Below, piece by piece: positions 36,301-45,440 of a stretch of 64,000 nucleotides of DNA; the stretch's first letter is position 1, and every line of letters begins with the position of its first letter. A program made the position numbers and the translations under genes. Origin of the DNA: Lewinellaceae bacterium (GTDB lineage: Bacteria > Bacteroidota > Bacteroidia > Chitinophagales > Saprospiraceae); contig JACJXZ010000008.1 in assembly GCA_020636375.1 (NCBI GenBank), forward strand, positions 62,001 to 126,000. The letters are read 5' to 3'. The notes below the pieces were generated by a model, which saw only the letters and a list, made by a program, of their open reading frames with translations, was not told the DNA's origin and did not search any database.

Positions 36301-38057
36301 ACTTCGACCTCCTGGACCTGACGGACGGGGCGTTCGACGACTTCACGCTGACGGGCGCTTATCCGGACTACCAGCTCAACGGGCGCTTCCCGATCGGCTG
36401 CCACGCGTTCGAAGTGCACGTGAAGGACGGCTGCGGCAACGTCAACAGCGAGCTGCTGGATTTCTGCGTAGTGGACTGCAAGGCGCCGTCGCCGGTATGC
36501 ATCAACGGCCTGGCCATCGAGCTGATGCCGGTAGACTTTGACGGGGACGACGTTCCGGACAGCGGCCAGATGGCGATCTGGGCGAACGACTTCGTGGTCT
36601 CGCCGATGGCAGACTGCACCGGCCCGGTAACCTACTCGATCAACCGGGCGGGCGACGATCCCAACGTAGACTCCACGGGCATCGTGCTGACGTGCGCGGA
36701 CACGGGCACGCTGGTAGTGGAAATCTGGGCTTATGACCAGACGGGCAACGCGGACTTCTGCGAGACGTACATCCTGGTACAGGACAACATGGGCCTGTGC
36801 GGGCCGGATTCCCTGACAGTCGGCATCTCCGGCGCCATAGCTACCGAAGCGGGCGCTGGCGTGCAGGACGTAGAGGTGCGCCTCTCGGGCCAGGGCAACG
36901 GCGTGGAGACGACCAACGCGAACGGCCTGTACAGCTTTGCGGGCCTGCGCGAGGGCTACGACTACACGGTGACGCCGGAGCTGGACGCGAACTACCTCAA
37001 CGGGGTATCGACCTTCGACCTGGTGCTGATCAGCAAGCACATCCTGGGCGTGCAGCCGCTGGGCAGCCCGTACCAGATGATCGCGGCGGACGTGAACAAC
37101 AGCCGCTCGATCACGACGCTGGACCTGATCCAGCTGCGCAAGCTGATCCTGTCGATCGACACGGAATTCGAGAACAACACGAGCTGGCGCTTCGTAGAGG
37201 CCGCCTATGTGTTCCCGAACCCGGCCAACCCGTGGTTTGAGGAGTTCCCCGAAGTGGTGAATATCAACAACCTGCCGGCGGCAAGCATCAGCAACGCCAA
37301 CTTCGTAGGCGTGAAGGTGGGCGACGTGAACGGCGACGCCCAGGCCAACGCGCTGGCGCGGGTACAGGGCCGCACCCAGCAAGGCGCTCTGGTGTTCAAC
37401 GTAGAAGAAGCCAGCCTGAAGGCGGGCGGCGAGTACGCCGTAGCGTTCTCTTCTGCGGAAATGGCTAACATCGAAGGCTACCAGGCCACCTTGTCGTTCG
37501 ACGTTAAGGCGCTGGAGCTGGTGGACATCGTGCCGGGCGCAGCTACGCAGGACAACTTCGGCCTGTCGTATGTAAGCGAAGGCTTGGTCACGACGAGCTG
37601 GAACCAGGCAGCGAACAGCGAATTGCGAAACGCGAACACCGCGTTGTTCAGCCTGGTGTTCCGCGCCAAAGCGGACGCGCAGCTTAGCGAGCTCCTGAGC
37701 GTAAACTCCCGCGTGACGAAGGCCGAAGCGTACAACGTAAACGGCAGCTACATGGGCGTCGAGGTGGCGTTCAGCGGCCAGGCAAACGTAGCGGGCACGT
37801 TCGAGCTGTACCAGAACACGCCGAACCCGTTCAAGGGCGAGACGCTAATCGGCTTCAACCTGCCGTCTGACGACAAGGTGACGCTGACGGTCAGCGACGT
37901 GACGGGCAGGGTGCTGCGGCTGGCGCGCATGGACGGCGTGAAGGGGTACAACAACATCGCGTTGAGCTCCCACACGCTGCCGGCAACCGGCGTGCTGTAC
38001 TACACCGTAGAGACGTCAGAATACACAGCGACCAGGAAGATGGTTATCATCGAATAA
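30372..38057 (+). CDS. Giant T9SS surface protein, mosaic family copy 1 (2561 aa)
   Basis: A signal peptide (1-30) is followed by two PPC-like beta domains (33-155 and 165-290), three ~110-residue repeats starting near 296, 407 and 520 (DPDGDG motifs), an Ig-like domain, and a conserved module (717-899, WAPIIVYPSQDIVV). A cassette unique to this copy (about 900-1054) precedes a ~1500-residue block nearly identical in all three family members, with HYR-like domains. The C-terminus has a carboxypeptidase-regulatory-like domain (2152), a dockerin-like pair of helices (to ~2273), a cohesin-like domain (2339-2475) and a T9SS type A sorting domain (YQNTPNPFKGETLIGF). It is probably an adhesin or matrix protein. 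The leader AAGCAAATCGTGATCTT is shared with copy 3. Confidence 0.85.
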   Translation: MEKTYLFKGLARCWAVLLAFGLFSTQQLNATTCPNATAVSALPYNAALVCGTTNDITSLNSTNCGTYTNSYFNGNESLLVFTPGANTDVMISYSGGGWTQIAVYAYCPSSGGTCVGGNASGSATSNSLTVSLTGGTQYYILVDTWYHARQPLPGYDKHHAAPPPPPNDNCITATVVSLGNPFPGSTATATNSAPPACGSGVGGAGVWYRTTGTGLDMTASLCGSSFDTRIAVYTGTCGSLMCVGGDDDACDTGNTLASEITWASTAGTDYLIYVSGFSGATGDYTLTVTSATPPTTDVTLCVDLNCLPSATAPAVGGPFNGECAGCDFLSDPDGDGVFCATVGLPPGDQLFRFFVQEEGFEDFTGPCTILDGPFNKRVITVVDGMPQTVTYGWETCAPNCGTPPALTDVTLCVDLSCLPAATAPSVFGQFNGFNAGANPVTDPDGDGIFCATVQMSAGPQEYLFFNQDEGPESFAPGDPCTVTNFGFTNRVINIDGSGTPVTETYGWNSCDQTCTPPAGADVEFCVNIGCLSGINNVNLFGQFNGFNPVANPMDDSDGDGVYCTTVFLGEGPQEYRFLINGGDPPNEVTEPLSPGDACTVTNFGFTNRIINVVDGQDQSVEFVFGSCASALSDPDIAFSDIELVCVGDETVTVTGGATPAGGVYSGPAGLTDNGDGTFDVDLSQLAEGDYAITYTIPIELDCEVSKTANLRIDKDTWAPIIVYPSQDIVVTLDPCDQNPAVVAFEVTVTDDCDGDLFPAAPGDPVVPGSEYTVTVFSGPGLATVFSAGGDRFTGVFEPGTYQVQISAEDSKGNFRDEDFLVTVLQDDPPPTNLICNYEVNATLDDNCQRFITPDMVLEGDFGCARESDFRVNIATDDDPTNGNILDGHGQFIYEVTYVGPLVDGPPQGTGSQGTVDGFTGLLAPSNWTQSNPGSASTIVFTPATLTLSTGSGTGTGFTMSASIAMPFDGNLSFDWAFDGADPNFDFFFYMIDDNGNIVDEVNTTTAANGTFDMAVDQGWVLIIGIDSPVDQLFSSSATMTNLSFTYAIPGSGQLFPFFNWEDCWGYINGEDKAAPDVDCPDDTDEGTAILDCFTQTGTLEDGDLEMEPLNFSCFIDGGGTTSSLDAGVHYYDLIPFQVDRTDYYTILVSDDFGSTIDESAIALFQGGFNPSNPCENIIAFQDEPIDDVTPPLANDEPYIRISLPLIAGETYYLWVAADDDISGPAGAGDYTVDICPDENGRVGLFESSTVLNPQTWEPMVINTTVLWPRRDVSLTLPLFCEDFDLIYNNPASLAVTGSPVVSDNCDNSPDVSFVDTYSSAGDCAPIIITRTFTATDDEGNTTSCTQVITLNRPTDLDVEFPPRTVPIECDEQFDVLADGNPAPSHTGYPFIVTVSGIFNLADDYCNIGASFVDRARVNVCEGAYKFVRDWTIIDWCDGDNIATDAQVIKVGDYTPPTVVCPGEDYDWDGDLDPLVFSVSPFGCTASFSTPLPDVSDNCSEWEVHTEIVTEVEVDVVNQYGQVTGTRTDTVVVRVIPWNAPTRLVSGIPAGDHYFRYTVEDGCGNKVIKYCPFSVRDLVEPTAICDDDLTVSIGGADFARIYATDVDEGSNDNCGEVSLAVRRTGVVLDQFGRVIPFICGNQVSPWGPFVDFYCCDVGRTITIELRVRDTDGNENICWLDIVPEEKVKPFCYAPHPVMVDCDDLPYSFDATDTLQLQQLFGDATSEDNCGSWERELPPVPDLECGFGTIIRRFKAFDINGNESVNLCTQVVTIKEVHNFEIKFPADAEAICGVADPDSVTYTEIGCDLLAVNHTDEVFSASGDECYKIFRKWKVINWCQFDENQDPLVIGRDEDCDGNPGDECVYVLHRPGGKNYIDRDDDETEPNNVPLAFQNICNGIDDFWRKVDYDGGQYEYTQIIKVYDDIDPEISADPQDFCSYDNVNCTGLVGLPFRVDENCTPDDLTIKVFLDAGADGTIDFDLLDLTDGAFDDFTLTGAYPDYQLNGRFPIGCHAFEVHVKDGCGNVNSELLDFCVVDCKAPSPVCINGLAIELMPVDFDGDDVPDSGQMAIWANDFVVSPMADCTGPVTYSINRAGDDPNVDSTGIVLTCADTGTLVVEIWAYDQTGNADFCETYILVQDNMGLCGPDSLTVGISGAIATEAGAGVQDVEVRLSGQGNGVETTNANGLYSFAGLREGYDYTVTPELDANYLNGVSTFDLVLISKHILGVQPLGSPYQMIAADVNNSRSITTLDLIQLRKLILSIDTEFENNTSWRFVEAAYVFPNPANPWFEEFPEVVNINNLPAASISNANFVGVKVGDVNGDAQANALARVQGRTQQGALVFNVEEASLKAGGEYAVAFSSAEMANIEGYQATLSFDVKALELVDIVPGAATQDNFGLSYVSEGLVTTSWNQAANSELRNANTALFSLVFRAKADAQLSELLSVNSRVTKAEAYNVNGSYMGVEVAFSGQANVAGTFELYQNTPNPFKGETLIGFNLPSDDKVTLTVSDVTGRVLRLARMDGVKGYNNIALSSHTLPATGVLYYTVETSEYTATRKMVIIE
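33533..38057 (+). repeat. Constant 3' block of the mosaic surface-protein family, copy 1
   Basis: About 4.5 kb almost identical to 40826-45344 and 47308-51826. A shorter upstream conserved block (32517-33069) matches 39787-40340 and 46213-46770. The ~460-bp segment between the two blocks (33070-33532) is not shared. Confidence 0.9.
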
Positions 38058-38091
38058 CCGTCCCTTATTAGCTGAGCTAGTTTAAAATAAA

Positions 38092-38128
38092 ATGCTGGGT
38101 AGCTTTAGGGGCTATCCAGCATTTTTTT
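38092..38128 (+). terminator. Rho-independent terminator after surface-protein copy 1
   Basis: ATGCTGG (38092-38098) pairs with CCAGCAT (38116-38122), with TAGC/GCTA continuing the stem, followed by seven T residues. It differs in sequence from the terminators after copies 2 and 3. Confidence 0.85.
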
Positions 38129-38177
38129 GTATTTGATGTTCTTGTTTAATTCAAATGCGAACAAATCATATCTCATT

Positions 38178-41100
38178 ATGAAAAAAACACTTCTACTCTT
38201 CTGCCTGTATCTGTTCACTTATTGGGGAATGGCACAAAACTTCTCCATGGATTTCGACGGTACGGACGATGTAGTGAACGCTGGAGTCCTCAACCTGAGC
38301 GGGACACAGCTCACCATAGAAACCTGGGTTAAAGTAGATCAGTTTCAGTCGGCCTTTCCTTTTATTTCTTCAATCGGGGGAATAGAGGAGCCGGTTGGAG
38401 GCTCTACGGATGCCGCTTTAATCCGTTTTGGAGACGAGCTTATTCCAAACAATCAGCCCCAATTCATCCTGCAATTTGGTGCCGGGACGCAGAAATTAAC
38501 TGCGGGCGGTCAAGTGCCGGCAGGCATCTGGACGCATATTGCGGCTACCTATGATGGCAGCCAAATGCGTATATATATTAATGGTGTTTTGAGCAACTCG
38601 GTGCCCCGTACAGGAAGCTTTAGTGCTGATGGAACCTTTATGCTGGGGTCAAATTATAACGGGCGCTTCCTGAATGGGCGCCTTGACGAATTCCGGATCT
38701 GGACGGTAGCTCTGACGGCTGCTGAAATATCAAGTGGAATGAACACCGAGCTGACTGGCAATGAAACAGGGTTGGTAGCCTATTATAAATTCGACGACGA
38801 CAATGCAGCGTGCGATGTGGTAGATTGCTCTCCGAACGAAAATCATGCAGGCCGCCTTGGGCCGGCAGGGGCAAACAACCTGCCGCAATTCGATGCGGAT
38901 GTCCCAGCCATAACAGATGTTGCCTGTGGGGTATCTTTGCAAAACTGCGTTGCGTCGCCGCTTCCGCCTAACGATGATTGCGCCAATGCCATTCCGGTCG
39001 CTCTGAATACTTCCGTTACCGGCAGTACAGTCCTCGCAACTGATAACAACCCGCCTACCTGCAACCTGGCGGGTGATGGCAACAGTGGCGGCCTGTGGTA
39101 TACGGTCGTGGGTACCGGCCTGAACATCACGGCATCTCTCTGCGGCTCCAGCTTCGATACTCAGATCGCTATTTACTCCGGCAGCTGCACGGGGCTGGTT
39201 TGTGAAGCCGGCAATGACGACGACTTCGCTGCCTGCGGCGCGGGCAATAATTCGCAGGTCACCTGGGCTTCCACCGCCGGCGTTACTTACTTTATCTATG
39301 TCGATGGGTTCGACACGAATTCGGGGGACTTCACTCTTGCGGTGAGTGGCCTCAATGCGGCGCCGCCCAATGACGACTGTTCTGGCGCCATTCCGGTGGC
39401 TTTGAACACCTCCGTCAATGGCAATACGGACGGTGCTTCTGACAGCAACCCGGCAACCTGCAACGGCGCCGGCGACGGAACCAGCGGCGGCCTGTGGTAT
39501 TCCGTCACGGGCACTGGCCTGGACATCACGGCTTCCCTTTGCGGGTCCGGCTTTGACACTCAGATCGCTATTTATTCCGGTTCCTGCAGTAGCCTGGTTT
39601 GTGAGACAGGCAATGATGATAATTCGGCCGCCTGCGGCGCGGGCAACAATTCTCAGGTTACCTGGACTAGCACCGCCGGTGTTACCTACTATATATACGT
39701 TGATGGATTCGGTTCTGCTTCCGGAGACTTTATCCTCGCTGTAAGTGGTGATGCCCCGCCTCCCTCGGGCGATCCCTGCGATAATGACACCTGGGCACCC
39801 ATTATCGTATATCCTTCCCAGGATATCGTGGTGAACCTGGATCCTTGTGGCCTGAACCAGGCTATCGTATTTTTTGAGGTAACGGTTACGGATAATTGCG
39901 ACGGCGACCATTTCGCCGCCGCTCCCGGCGACCCCGTGGCCCCCGGTTCTGAATTTACGGTTACGGCATTCAACGGCCCGGATTTGGTAACTATTTTCTC
40001 TGCCGGCGGCGACCGCTTCACGGGCGTCTTCGAGCCCGGCACCTACCAGGTACAGATCTCTGCCGAAGATGCCGCCGGCAACTTCCGCGACGAGGACTTC
40101 CTGGTCACGGTCCTGCAGGGCACCCCTCCGCCGACCAACCTGATCTGCAACTACCAGGTCAACGCTACGCTGGACGACAACTGCCAGCGCTTCATCACCC
40201 CGGACATGGTGCTGGAGGGCGACTTCGGCTGCGCGCAGGAGTCTGACTTCCGCGTCCACATCGCCACCGACGACGACCCGAGCAACGGCAACATCCTCGA
40301 CGGCCACGGCCAGTTCATCTACGAGGTGACCTACGTCGGCCCGCTGCTGACCGGCCCGTCCCAGGGCGGCGCCCAGCAGGCAGTGACCTTCAACGGCTTC
40401 GGCTCCGGCCCCTTCGCTGCCGCCAACTGGACGGTCGAAGAAGTGATCGGCTCCGGCGGCGCCGGCGCGATCGCCGACGTTTCCTTCACGGCGACGACCC
40501 TGACGATCCAGACGCTGACCACCGACTATGCGCTGGCTTCCATCGTCATCCCGCAGGACGGCAACCTGAGCTTCAGCTGGAACTACAACGGCGCCGACCC
40601 GAACTTCGATTTCTTCATCTTCGACCTGAACAACGCCAACATCGTTACCCAGACCAACGCCGCCTCCGGCTCCTTCGACCAACCGGTCGAAGCAGGCTGG
40701 TTGTTGTTGTTCCAGGTGGACGACGACGACCTGCTGCCGGTCGGCACCGCTACGCCCAGCACAGCGACGATCAGCAACTTCGTCTTCTCGACCCTGGGCG
40801 ACGCCGACCCGAACGCGCCGAGCTTCCCCTTCTTCAACTGGGAGGACTGCTGGGGCTACATCAACGGCGAAGACAAGACGGCGCCGGACGTAGACTGCCC
40901 GGACGACACGGACGAAGGCACGGCCATCCTGGACTGCTTCACGCAGACGGGGACGCTGGAAGACGGCGACCTGGAGATGGAGCCGCTGAACTTCTCCTGC
41001 TTCATCGACGGGGGCGGCACGACTTCGAGCCTCGACGCGGGCGTGCACTACTACGACCTGATCCCGTTCCAGGTAGACCGGACGGACTACTATACCATAT

Positions 41101-44100
41101 TAGTATCTGACGACTTCGGCTCGACGATCGACGAGAGCGCGATCGCTTTGTTCCAGGGGGGCTTCAACCCGTCGAACCCCTGCGAGAACATCATCGCCTT
41201 CCAGGACGAGCCGATCGACGACGTGACGCCGCCCCTGGCCAACGACGAGCCGTACATCCGCATCAGCCTGCCGCTGATCGCCGGGGAGACGTACTACCTG
41301 TGGGTAGCGGCCGACGACGACATCAGCGGCCCTGCCGGCGCCGGGGACTATACGGTAGACATCTGCCCGGACGAGAACGGCCGGGTGGGCCTGTTCGAGA
41401 CCAGCACGGTGCTGAACCCGCAGACGTGGGAGCCGATGGTCATCAACACGACGGTGCTGTGGCCGCGGCGGGACGTGAGCCTGACCCTGCCGCTGTACTG
41501 CGAAGACTTCGACCTGATCTTCAACAACCCTGCCAGCCTGGCAGTGACGGGCTCGCCCACGGGCAGCGACAACTGCGGCGGGGTGAACGTCTCTTTTGTA
41601 GACACGTACAGCAGCGCCGGGGACTGCGCGCCGATCGTCATCACGCGCCGGTTCACGACTACGGACGACAAAGGCAATTCGACGAGCTGCACGCAGGTGA
41701 TCACGCTGAACCGGCCTTCGGACCTGGACGTAGAGTTCCCTCCGCGGACGGTGCCGATCGAGTGCGACGAGCAGTTCGCCACCCTGCCGAACGGCAACCC
41801 GGACCCGAGCGTGACGGGCTATCCCTTCATCGTGACGGTGAGCGGGATTTTCAACCTGGCTGACGACTACTGCAACATCGGGGCGAGCTTCGTGGACCGC
41901 GCGCGGGTGAACGTCTGCGACGGCGCCTTCAAGTTCGTGCGGGACTGGACGGTCATCGACTGGTGCGACGGGGACAACATCGCCACCGACGCTCAGGTGA
42001 TCAAGGTCGGGGACTACACGCCGCCCACGGTAGTGTGCCCGGGCCAGGACTACGACTGGGACGGGGACCTGGACCCGCTGGTGTTCTCGGTGAGCCCGTT
42101 CGGGTGCACGGCGAGCTTCTCCACGCCGCTGCCGGACGTGACAGACAACTGCTCGGACTGGGAAGTCCACACGGAAATAGTGACTGAAGTAGAAGTAGAC
42201 GTGGTGAACCAGTACGGCCAGGTGACCGGCACGCGCACCGACACGGTGGTGGTGCGGGTGATCCCCTGGAACGCGCCGACGCGGCTGGTCAGCGGCATCC
42301 CTGCCGGGGACCACTACTTCCGCTATACGGTCGAGGACGGCTGCGGCAACAAAGTAATCAAGTACTGCCCGTTCTCGGTCCGCGACCTGGTCGAGCCGAC
42401 AGCCATCTGCGACGACGACCTGACGGTGTCGATCGGCGGGGCGGACTTTGCGCGCATCTACGCTACCGACGTCGACGAAGGCTCTAACGACAACTGCGGC
42501 GAAGTGAGCCTGGCCGTGCGCCGCACGGGCGTGGTGCTGGACCAGTTCGGGCGGGTGATCCCGTTCATCTGCGGCAACCAGGTCAGCCCGTGGGGCCCGT
42601 TCGTGGACTTCTACTGCTGCGACGTAGGCCGCACGATCACGATCGAGCTGCGCGTGCGCGACACGGACGGCAACGAGAACATCTGCTGGCTGGACATCGT
42701 GCCGGAAGAGAAGGTGAAGCCGTTCTGCTACGCGCCGCACCCGGTAATGGTCGACTGCGACGACCTGCCCTACAGCTTTGACGCTACCGACACGCTGCAG
42801 CTTCAGCAGCTGTTCGGCGACGCCACTTCCGAGGACAACTGCGGCTCCTGGGAGCGCGAGCTGCCGCCGGTGCCGGACCTGGAGTGCGGCTTCGGCACGA
42901 TCATCCGCCGCTTCAAGGCGTTTGATATCAACGGCAACGAGAGCGTCAACCTGTGCACGCAGGTAGTGACGATCAAGGAAGTGCACAACTTCGAGATCAA
43001 GTTCCCGGCCGACGCCGAAGCCATCTGCGGCGTGGCGGACCCGGACAGCGTAACCTATACGGAGATCGGCTGCGACCTGCTGGCCGTGAACCATACCGAC
43101 GAAGTGTTCTCGGCCTCTGGCGACGAGTGCTACAAGATCTTCCGCAAGTGGAAGGTGATCAACTGGTGCCAGTTCGACGAAAACCAGGACCCGCTGGTCA
43201 TCGGCCGCGACGAAGACTGCGACGGCCGGCCCGGCGACGAGTGCGTGTACGTGCTGCACCGCCCCGGCGGCAAGAACTACATCGACCGGGACGACGACGA
43301 GACCGAGCCGAACAACGTGCCCCTGGCCTTCCAGAACATCTGCAACGGGATCGACGACTTCTGGCGCAAGGTGGACTACGACGGCGGCCAGTACGAATAT
43401 ACCCAGATCATCAAGGTATACGACGACATCGACCCGGAGATCAGCGCGGACCCGCAGGACTTCTGCTCGTACGACAACGTGAACTGCACGGGCCTGGTAG
43501 GGCTGCCGTTCACCGTCGACGAGAACTGCACGCCGGACGACCTGACCATCAAGGTGTTCCTGGACGCTGGCGCCGACGGCACCATCGACTTCGACCTCCT
43601 GGACCTGACGGACGGGGCGTTCGACGACTTCACGCTGACGGGCGCTTATCCGGACTACCAGCTCAACGGGCGCTTCCCGATCGGCTGCCACGCGTTCGAA
43701 GTGCACGTGAAGGACGGCTGCGGCAACGTCAACAGCGAGCTGCTGGATTTCTGCGTAGTGGACTGCAAGGCGCCGTCGCCGGTATGCATCAACGGCCTGG
43801 CCATCGAGCTGATGCCGGTAGACTTTGACGGGGACGACGTTCCGGACAGCGGCCAGATGGCGATCTGGGCGAACGACTTCGTGGTCTCGCCGATGGCAGA
43901 CTGCACCGGCCCGGTAACCTACTCGATCAACCGGGCGGGCGACGATCCCAACGTAGACTCCACGGGCATCGTGCTGACGTGCGCGGACACGGGCACGCTG
44001 GTAGTGGAAATCTGGGCTTATGACCAGACGGGCAACGCGGACTTCTGCGAGACGTACATCCTGGTACAGGACAACATGGGCCTGTGCGGGCCGGACTCCC

Positions 44101-45344
44101 TGACGGTCGGCATCTCCGGCGCCATAGCTACCGAAGCGGGCGCTGGCGTGCAGGACGTAGAGGTGCGCCTCTCGGGCCAGGGCAACGACGTGGAGACGAC
44201 CAACGCGAACGGCCTGTACAGCTTTGCGGGCCTGCGCGAGGGCTACGACTATACGGTGACGCCGGAGCTGGACGCGAACTACCTCAACGGGGTATCGACC
44301 TTCGACCTGGTGCTGATCAGCAAGCACATCCTGGGCGTGCAGCCGCTGGGCAGCCCGTACCAGATGATCGCCGCGGACGTGAACAACAGCCGCTCGATCA
44401 CGACGCTGGACCTGATCCAGCTGCGCAAGCTGATCCTGTCGATCGACACGGAATTCGAGAACAACACGAGCTGGCGCTTCGTAGAGGCCGCCTATGTGTT
44501 CCCGAACCCGGCCAACCCGTGGTTTGAGGAGTTCCCCGAAGTGGTGAATATCAACAACCTGCCGGCGGCAAGCATCAGCAACGCCAACTTCGTAGGCGTG
44601 AAGGTGGGCGACGTGAACGGCGACGCCCAGGCCAACGCGCTGGCGCGGGTACAGGGCCGCACCCAGCAAGGCGCTCTGGTGTTCAACGTAGAAGAAGCCA
44701 GCCTGAAGGCGGGCGGCGAGTACACCGTAGCGTTCTCTTCTGCGGAAATGGCTAACATCGAAGGCTACCAGGCCACCTTGTCGTTCGACGTTAAGGCGCT
44801 GGAGCTGGTGGACATCGTGCCGGGCGCAGCTACGCAGGACAACTTCGGCCTGTCGTACGCAAGCGAAGGCTTGATAACGACGAGCTGGAACCAGGCAGCG
44901 AACAGCGAATTGCGAAACGCGAACACCGCGTTGTTCAGCCTGGTGTTCCGCGCCAAAGCGGACGCGCAGCTTAGCGAGCTCCTGAGCGTAAACTCCCGCG
45001 TGACGAAGGCCGAAGCGTACAACGTCGACGGCAGCTACATGGGCGTCGAGGTGGCGTTCAGCGGCCAGGCAAACGTGGCGGGCAAGTTCGAGCTGTACCA
45101 GAACACGCCGAACCCGTTCAAGGGCGAGACGCTAATCGGCTTCAACCTGCCGTCTGACGACAAGGTGACGCTGACGGTCAGCGACGTGACGGGCAGGGTG
45201 CTGCGGCTGGCGCGCATGGACGGCGTGAAGGGGTACAACAACATCGCGTTGAGCTCCCACACGCTGCCGGCAACCGGCGTGCTGTACTACACCGTAGAGA
45301 CGTCAGAATACACTGCGACCAGGAAGATGGTTATCATCGAATAA
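38178..45344 (+). CDS. Giant T9SS surface protein, mosaic family copy 2 (2388 aa), with LamG domain
   Basis: The start was set at the ATG at 38178, which gives a clean signal peptide (MKKTLLLFCLYLFTYWGMAQ); an upstream ATG at 38127 would add 17 residues before it. A LamG / concanavalin-like lectin domain (about 24-211, MDFDGTDDVVNA to VAYYKFDD) is followed by two PPC-like domains (264-390 and 396-525), the conserved module (from 538), a copy-specific cassette (about 722-883) and the ~1500-residue constant block with HYR-like, dockerin-like, cohesin-like and T9SS type A domains. Only the N-terminal third and the cassette differ from copies 1 and 3. It probably binds glycan or protein at the cell surface. 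Confidence 0.85.
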   Translation: MKKTLLLFCLYLFTYWGMAQNFSMDFDGTDDVVNAGVLNLSGTQLTIETWVKVDQFQSAFPFISSIGGIEEPVGGSTDAALIRFGDELIPNNQPQFILQFGAGTQKLTAGGQVPAGIWTHIAATYDGSQMRIYINGVLSNSVPRTGSFSADGTFMLGSNYNGRFLNGRLDEFRIWTVALTAAEISSGMNTELTGNETGLVAYYKFDDDNAACDVVDCSPNENHAGRLGPAGANNLPQFDADVPAITDVACGVSLQNCVASPLPPNDDCANAIPVALNTSVTGSTVLATDNNPPTCNLAGDGNSGGLWYTVVGTGLNITASLCGSSFDTQIAIYSGSCTGLVCEAGNDDDFAACGAGNNSQVTWASTAGVTYFIYVDGFDTNSGDFTLAVSGLNAAPPNDDCSGAIPVALNTSVNGNTDGASDSNPATCNGAGDGTSGGLWYSVTGTGLDITASLCGSGFDTQIAIYSGSCSSLVCETGNDDNSAACGAGNNSQVTWTSTAGVTYYIYVDGFGSASGDFILAVSGDAPPPSGDPCDNDTWAPIIVYPSQDIVVNLDPCGLNQAIVFFEVTVTDNCDGDHFAAAPGDPVAPGSEFTVTAFNGPDLVTIFSAGGDRFTGVFEPGTYQVQISAEDAAGNFRDEDFLVTVLQGTPPPTNLICNYQVNATLDDNCQRFITPDMVLEGDFGCAQESDFRVHIATDDDPSNGNILDGHGQFIYEVTYVGPLLTGPSQGGAQQAVTFNGFGSGPFAAANWTVEEVIGSGGAGAIADVSFTATTLTIQTLTTDYALASIVIPQDGNLSFSWNYNGADPNFDFFIFDLNNANIVTQTNAASGSFDQPVEAGWLLLFQVDDDDLLPVGTATPSTATISNFVFSTLGDADPNAPSFPFFNWEDCWGYINGEDKTAPDVDCPDDTDEGTAILDCFTQTGTLEDGDLEMEPLNFSCFIDGGGTTSSLDAGVHYYDLIPFQVDRTDYYTILVSDDFGSTIDESAIALFQGGFNPSNPCENIIAFQDEPIDDVTPPLANDEPYIRISLPLIAGETYYLWVAADDDISGPAGAGDYTVDICPDENGRVGLFETSTVLNPQTWEPMVINTTVLWPRRDVSLTLPLYCEDFDLIFNNPASLAVTGSPTGSDNCGGVNVSFVDTYSSAGDCAPIVITRRFTTTDDKGNSTSCTQVITLNRPSDLDVEFPPRTVPIECDEQFATLPNGNPDPSVTGYPFIVTVSGIFNLADDYCNIGASFVDRARVNVCDGAFKFVRDWTVIDWCDGDNIATDAQVIKVGDYTPPTVVCPGQDYDWDGDLDPLVFSVSPFGCTASFSTPLPDVTDNCSDWEVHTEIVTEVEVDVVNQYGQVTGTRTDTVVVRVIPWNAPTRLVSGIPAGDHYFRYTVEDGCGNKVIKYCPFSVRDLVEPTAICDDDLTVSIGGADFARIYATDVDEGSNDNCGEVSLAVRRTGVVLDQFGRVIPFICGNQVSPWGPFVDFYCCDVGRTITIELRVRDTDGNENICWLDIVPEEKVKPFCYAPHPVMVDCDDLPYSFDATDTLQLQQLFGDATSEDNCGSWERELPPVPDLECGFGTIIRRFKAFDINGNESVNLCTQVVTIKEVHNFEIKFPADAEAICGVADPDSVTYTEIGCDLLAVNHTDEVFSASGDECYKIFRKWKVINWCQFDENQDPLVIGRDEDCDGRPGDECVYVLHRPGGKNYIDRDDDETEPNNVPLAFQNICNGIDDFWRKVDYDGGQYEYTQIIKVYDDIDPEISADPQDFCSYDNVNCTGLVGLPFTVDENCTPDDLTIKVFLDAGADGTIDFDLLDLTDGAFDDFTLTGAYPDYQLNGRFPIGCHAFEVHVKDGCGNVNSELLDFCVVDCKAPSPVCINGLAIELMPVDFDGDDVPDSGQMAIWANDFVVSPMADCTGPVTYSINRAGDDPNVDSTGIVLTCADTGTLVVEIWAYDQTGNADFCETYILVQDNMGLCGPDSLTVGISGAIATEAGAGVQDVEVRLSGQGNDVETTNANGLYSFAGLREGYDYTVTPELDANYLNGVSTFDLVLISKHILGVQPLGSPYQMIAADVNNSRSITTLDLIQLRKLILSIDTEFENNTSWRFVEAAYVFPNPANPWFEEFPEVVNINNLPAASISNANFVGVKVGDVNGDAQANALARVQGRTQQGALVFNVEEASLKAGGEYTVAFSSAEMANIEGYQATLSFDVKALELVDIVPGAATQDNFGLSYASEGLITTSWNQAANSELRNANTALFSLVFRAKADAQLSELLSVNSRVTKAEAYNVDGSYMGVEVAFSGQANVAGKFELYQNTPNPFKGETLIGFNLPSDDKVTLTVSDVTGRVLRLARMDGVKGYNNIALSSHTLPATGVLYYTVETSEYTATRKMVIIE
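40826..45344 (+). repeat. Constant 3' block of the mosaic surface-protein family, copy 2
   Basis: Nearly identical to the blocks at 33533-38057 and 47308-51826. It is closest to copy 3, with which it also shares about 95 bp past the stop including the terminator. Confidence 0.9.
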
Positions 45345-45404
45345 CCGGGCGGGCCACCCGTCTTATCTAAGCCGGGTAAACTTTTAAGTGGCCCGTACAA
45401 AAAT

Positions 45405-45440
45405 AAAGGCCGGGTAGCCCATCGGGGCTGCCCGGCCTTT
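45405..45440 (+). terminator. Terminator hairpin after surface-protein copy 2
   Basis: AAAGGCCGGG (45405-45414) pairs perfectly with CCCGGCCTTT (45431-45440), with AGCCC/GGGCT continuing the stem. The same hairpin follows copy 3, so it was duplicated with the gene. Confidence 0.8.

Noticed and set aside
33810..37382. Stop-free minus-strand frame of 1190 codons inside surface-protein copy 1; similar frames at 41100-44669 and 47582-51742
   Set aside because: They are exact shadows of a GC-rich coding strand dominated by GAC, GGC and ACG codons. The products are Arg/Val/His-rich with no domain, signal or start context, and their copies simply follow the duplicated genes.
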